From positions 1 to 7,216 of the forward strand of contig JBEKCP010000316.1 of assembly GCA_050014815.1 (NCBI GenBank): a stretch of DNA of 7,216 bases, written 5' to 3'. The notes beneath the pieces are model-generated. The model was not told the origin of the DNA. It did no database searches and was given only the letters and a program-made list of their open reading frames with translations. Origin of the DNA: JBEKCP01 sp050014815 (GTDB lineage Bacteria; Planctomycetota; Planctomycetia; Pirellulales; Thermoguttaceae). Numbering within the stretch: the first letter of the stretch is position 1; every line of letters begins with the position of its first letter. Shown here one piece after another: positions 6,366 to 7,216 of the stretch. A program made the translations under genes and the position numbers.

Positions 6366-6492
6366 GGCGGGAACTTAATGTCCGAGGCGTATCCGGAACT
6401 CGATTGGCTGGGGAATTTGCCGGGGAAGACGGTGTCGGGAAAAGCTCTTGGGTACGGGACTTGGCGGCGCTGCACATTTCGGAGTTCGGTTG

Positions 6493-7216
6493 ATGCATTT
6501 CCCTTGGTGGTACGTTAGCCATGCAACCGCGCCGATGCTGATCGCCGCTATCTCGGTGATCCACATGCTGGTTGCGCATTATGCCGTCGGCGGCGGATTA
6601 TTTCTGGCCGTCGAGACCACGCACGCCTACCGCACGCAAGACCGCGACTACCTGGCCTATTTGAAACGGCACGCTAAATTCTTCGTCCTGTTGACGGTTG
6701 CCTTCGGCGCGATCACGGGCGTTGGTATCTGGTGGACTATTGGGCTGGCGTCGCCGCTGGCCACACGAGTATTGATTCACACTTTCGTTTTCGCCTGGGC
6801 GACGGAGTACGTCTTCTTCATCGTCGAAATCGTGTCCGCGTGCATCTTCTACTATTACTGGGGCCGCCTGCCGGAGAAAACCCATACAATCATCGTTTGG
6901 ATCTACGGCGTCTCGGCCTGGGCAAGCCTGGCAATCATCGCCGCCATCACGGCCTTCATGCTTGACCCGGGCAATTGGCGCGCCGATCACCAGTTTTGGA
7001 GTGCGCTCCTGAATCGGCAGGCGCTGCCGCAGATCATTGCCCGTACGGGCGGGGCGCTGTTGCTCTCATCGCTCTACGTGTATCTGCACGCCGCGATCGT
7101 GATCAAGGATACGAGACTGCACAAGCTGATCGAATTGCGGTCCACCCGTCCAGCTCTGCTCGGCGCCGTTCTTATCACGCTTGGCGGTTGCTTGTGGTAC
7201 GCCTTTCTCCCGCCCT
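6493..7216 (+). CDS. Cytochrome bd-like ubiquinol oxidase subunit I, N-terminal part (runs off right edge)
   Basis: Membrane-embedded oxidase-like subunit related to CydA, which binds haems and transfers electrons to oxygen. The frame is open from the ATG to the right edge (241 codons). It begins MHFPWWYVSHATAPMLIAA, then IHMLVAHYAVGGGLFLAVE (23-41), in which His24 or His29 may correspond to the CydA N-terminal haem-ligand His. Hydrophobic helices run at about 13-40, 61-86, 94-123, 134-157, 180-202 and 217-237. The segment GAITGVGIWWTIGLASPLA (72-90) stands where classical CydA has its TG...FGTNW region, so this belongs to a divergent bd-like group. GGAG lies about ten bases before the ATG, a loose spacing. 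The quinol (Q) loop, the Met ligand and any fused haem-c domain lie outside the window, so function as a true oxidase is not shown. Confidence 0.87.
   Translation, partial: MHFPWWYVSHATAPMLIAAISVIHMLVAHYAVGGGLFLAVETTHAYRTQDRDYLAYLKRHAKFFVLLTVAFGAITGVGIWWTIGLASPLATRVLIHTFVFAWATEYVFFIVEIVSACIFYYYWGRLPEKTHTIIVWIYGVSAWASLAIIAAITAFMLDPGNWRADHQFWSALLNRQALPQIIARTGGALLLSSLYVYLHAAIVIKDTRLHKLIELRSTRPALLGAVLITLGGCLWYAFLPP

Larger units (their letters stand above)
5855..6492. other. Divergent intergenic control region, no convincing protein gene
   Basis: This 638-nt stretch separates the minus-strand operon from the plus-strand oxidase gene. Open frames of 60-200 codons cross it on both strands, but they are rich in Arg, Ser and Pro, lack ribosome binding sites, overlap one another and show no family motif. 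What it does hold: a perfect inverted repeat near the reductase gene, a long terminator-like hairpin at 6020-6072, a minus-strand TATAAG at 6196-6201, and two plus-strand promoter-like elements at 6271-6279 and 6338-6365. The likely role is regulatory: a long leader for the minus operon and a promoter for the oxidase. Confidence 0.6.

Noticed and set aside
6378..6518. A 46-codon plus-strand frame beginning MSEAYPELDWLG that overlaps the oxidase start.
   Set aside because: It has only a weak ribosome binding site, overlaps the well-supported oxidase N-terminus by 26 bases, and its second half has no protein-like features.
5950..6579. A 209-codon minus-strand open frame that could be the gene terminated by the hairpin.
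   Set aside because: It starts inside the oxidase coding region, continues through the hairpin to end downstream of it, lacks a ribosome binding site and has random-looking composition.

Overview
The window looks like bacterial chromosome of moderately high G+C, with tight gene packing, clear AG-rich ribosome binding sites and ATGA overlaps. The gene set (family GH15 glucoamylase-type enzyme, short-form 6-phosphogluconate dehydrogenase, a divergent G6PDH subgroup, a cytochrome bd-like oxidase subunit, DUF488, DUF2945) fits an environmental lineage such as Nitrospirota, Methylomirabilota or Acidobacteriota. That placement is inference from gene content; nothing in the window fixes the taxonomy. 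There are no rRNA or tRNA genes, CRISPR arrays or insertion sequences.

Layout. Positions 1-5854 hold one minus-strand run, read right to left: a ferredoxin-NADP reductase-type flavoprotein (5854-5114), a large GH15 glycoside hydrolase (5069-2658), a DUF488 protein (2661-2098), a DUF2945 protein (2094-1864), a tiny membrane protein (from 1840, apparently frameshifted), 6-phosphogluconate dehydrogenase gnd (1636-587) and the N-terminal part of glucose-6-phosphate dehydrogenase zwf (590 to the left edge). Gaps are 3-105 nt, and two junctions overlap by 4 nt (ATGA), so this is most likely one operon. Positions 5855-6492 form a non-coding divergent control region. It holds a 20-bp terminator-like hairpin facing the minus-strand operon, a perfect 7-bp inverted repeat, and weak promoter candidates both ways. 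From 6493 to the right edge runs the start of a plus-strand, membrane-embedded cytochrome bd-like oxidase subunit I.

How the genes may work together (inference). The glucoamylase-type enzyme lacks a signal peptide, so it would release glucose from an internal alpha-glucan such as glycogen or maltodextrin. After phosphorylation by a kinase not in the window, Zwf and Gnd would oxidise the product to ribulose-5-phosphate with reduced nicotinamide nucleotide. The flavoprotein reductase could move electrons between NAD(P)H and a carrier, and the divergent oxidase-like protein suggests a respiratory sink next door. DUF488 and DUF2945 are often described as stress-associated, but their roles are not settled.

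Most notable: an apparent single-base frameshift in the small membrane protein gene (G-run at 1761-1764), and a strong intrinsic-terminator-like hairpin with no obvious gene to terminate, which suggests an attenuated leader or small RNA upstream of the operon. I found no convincing evidence of a wholly new multi-gene system.
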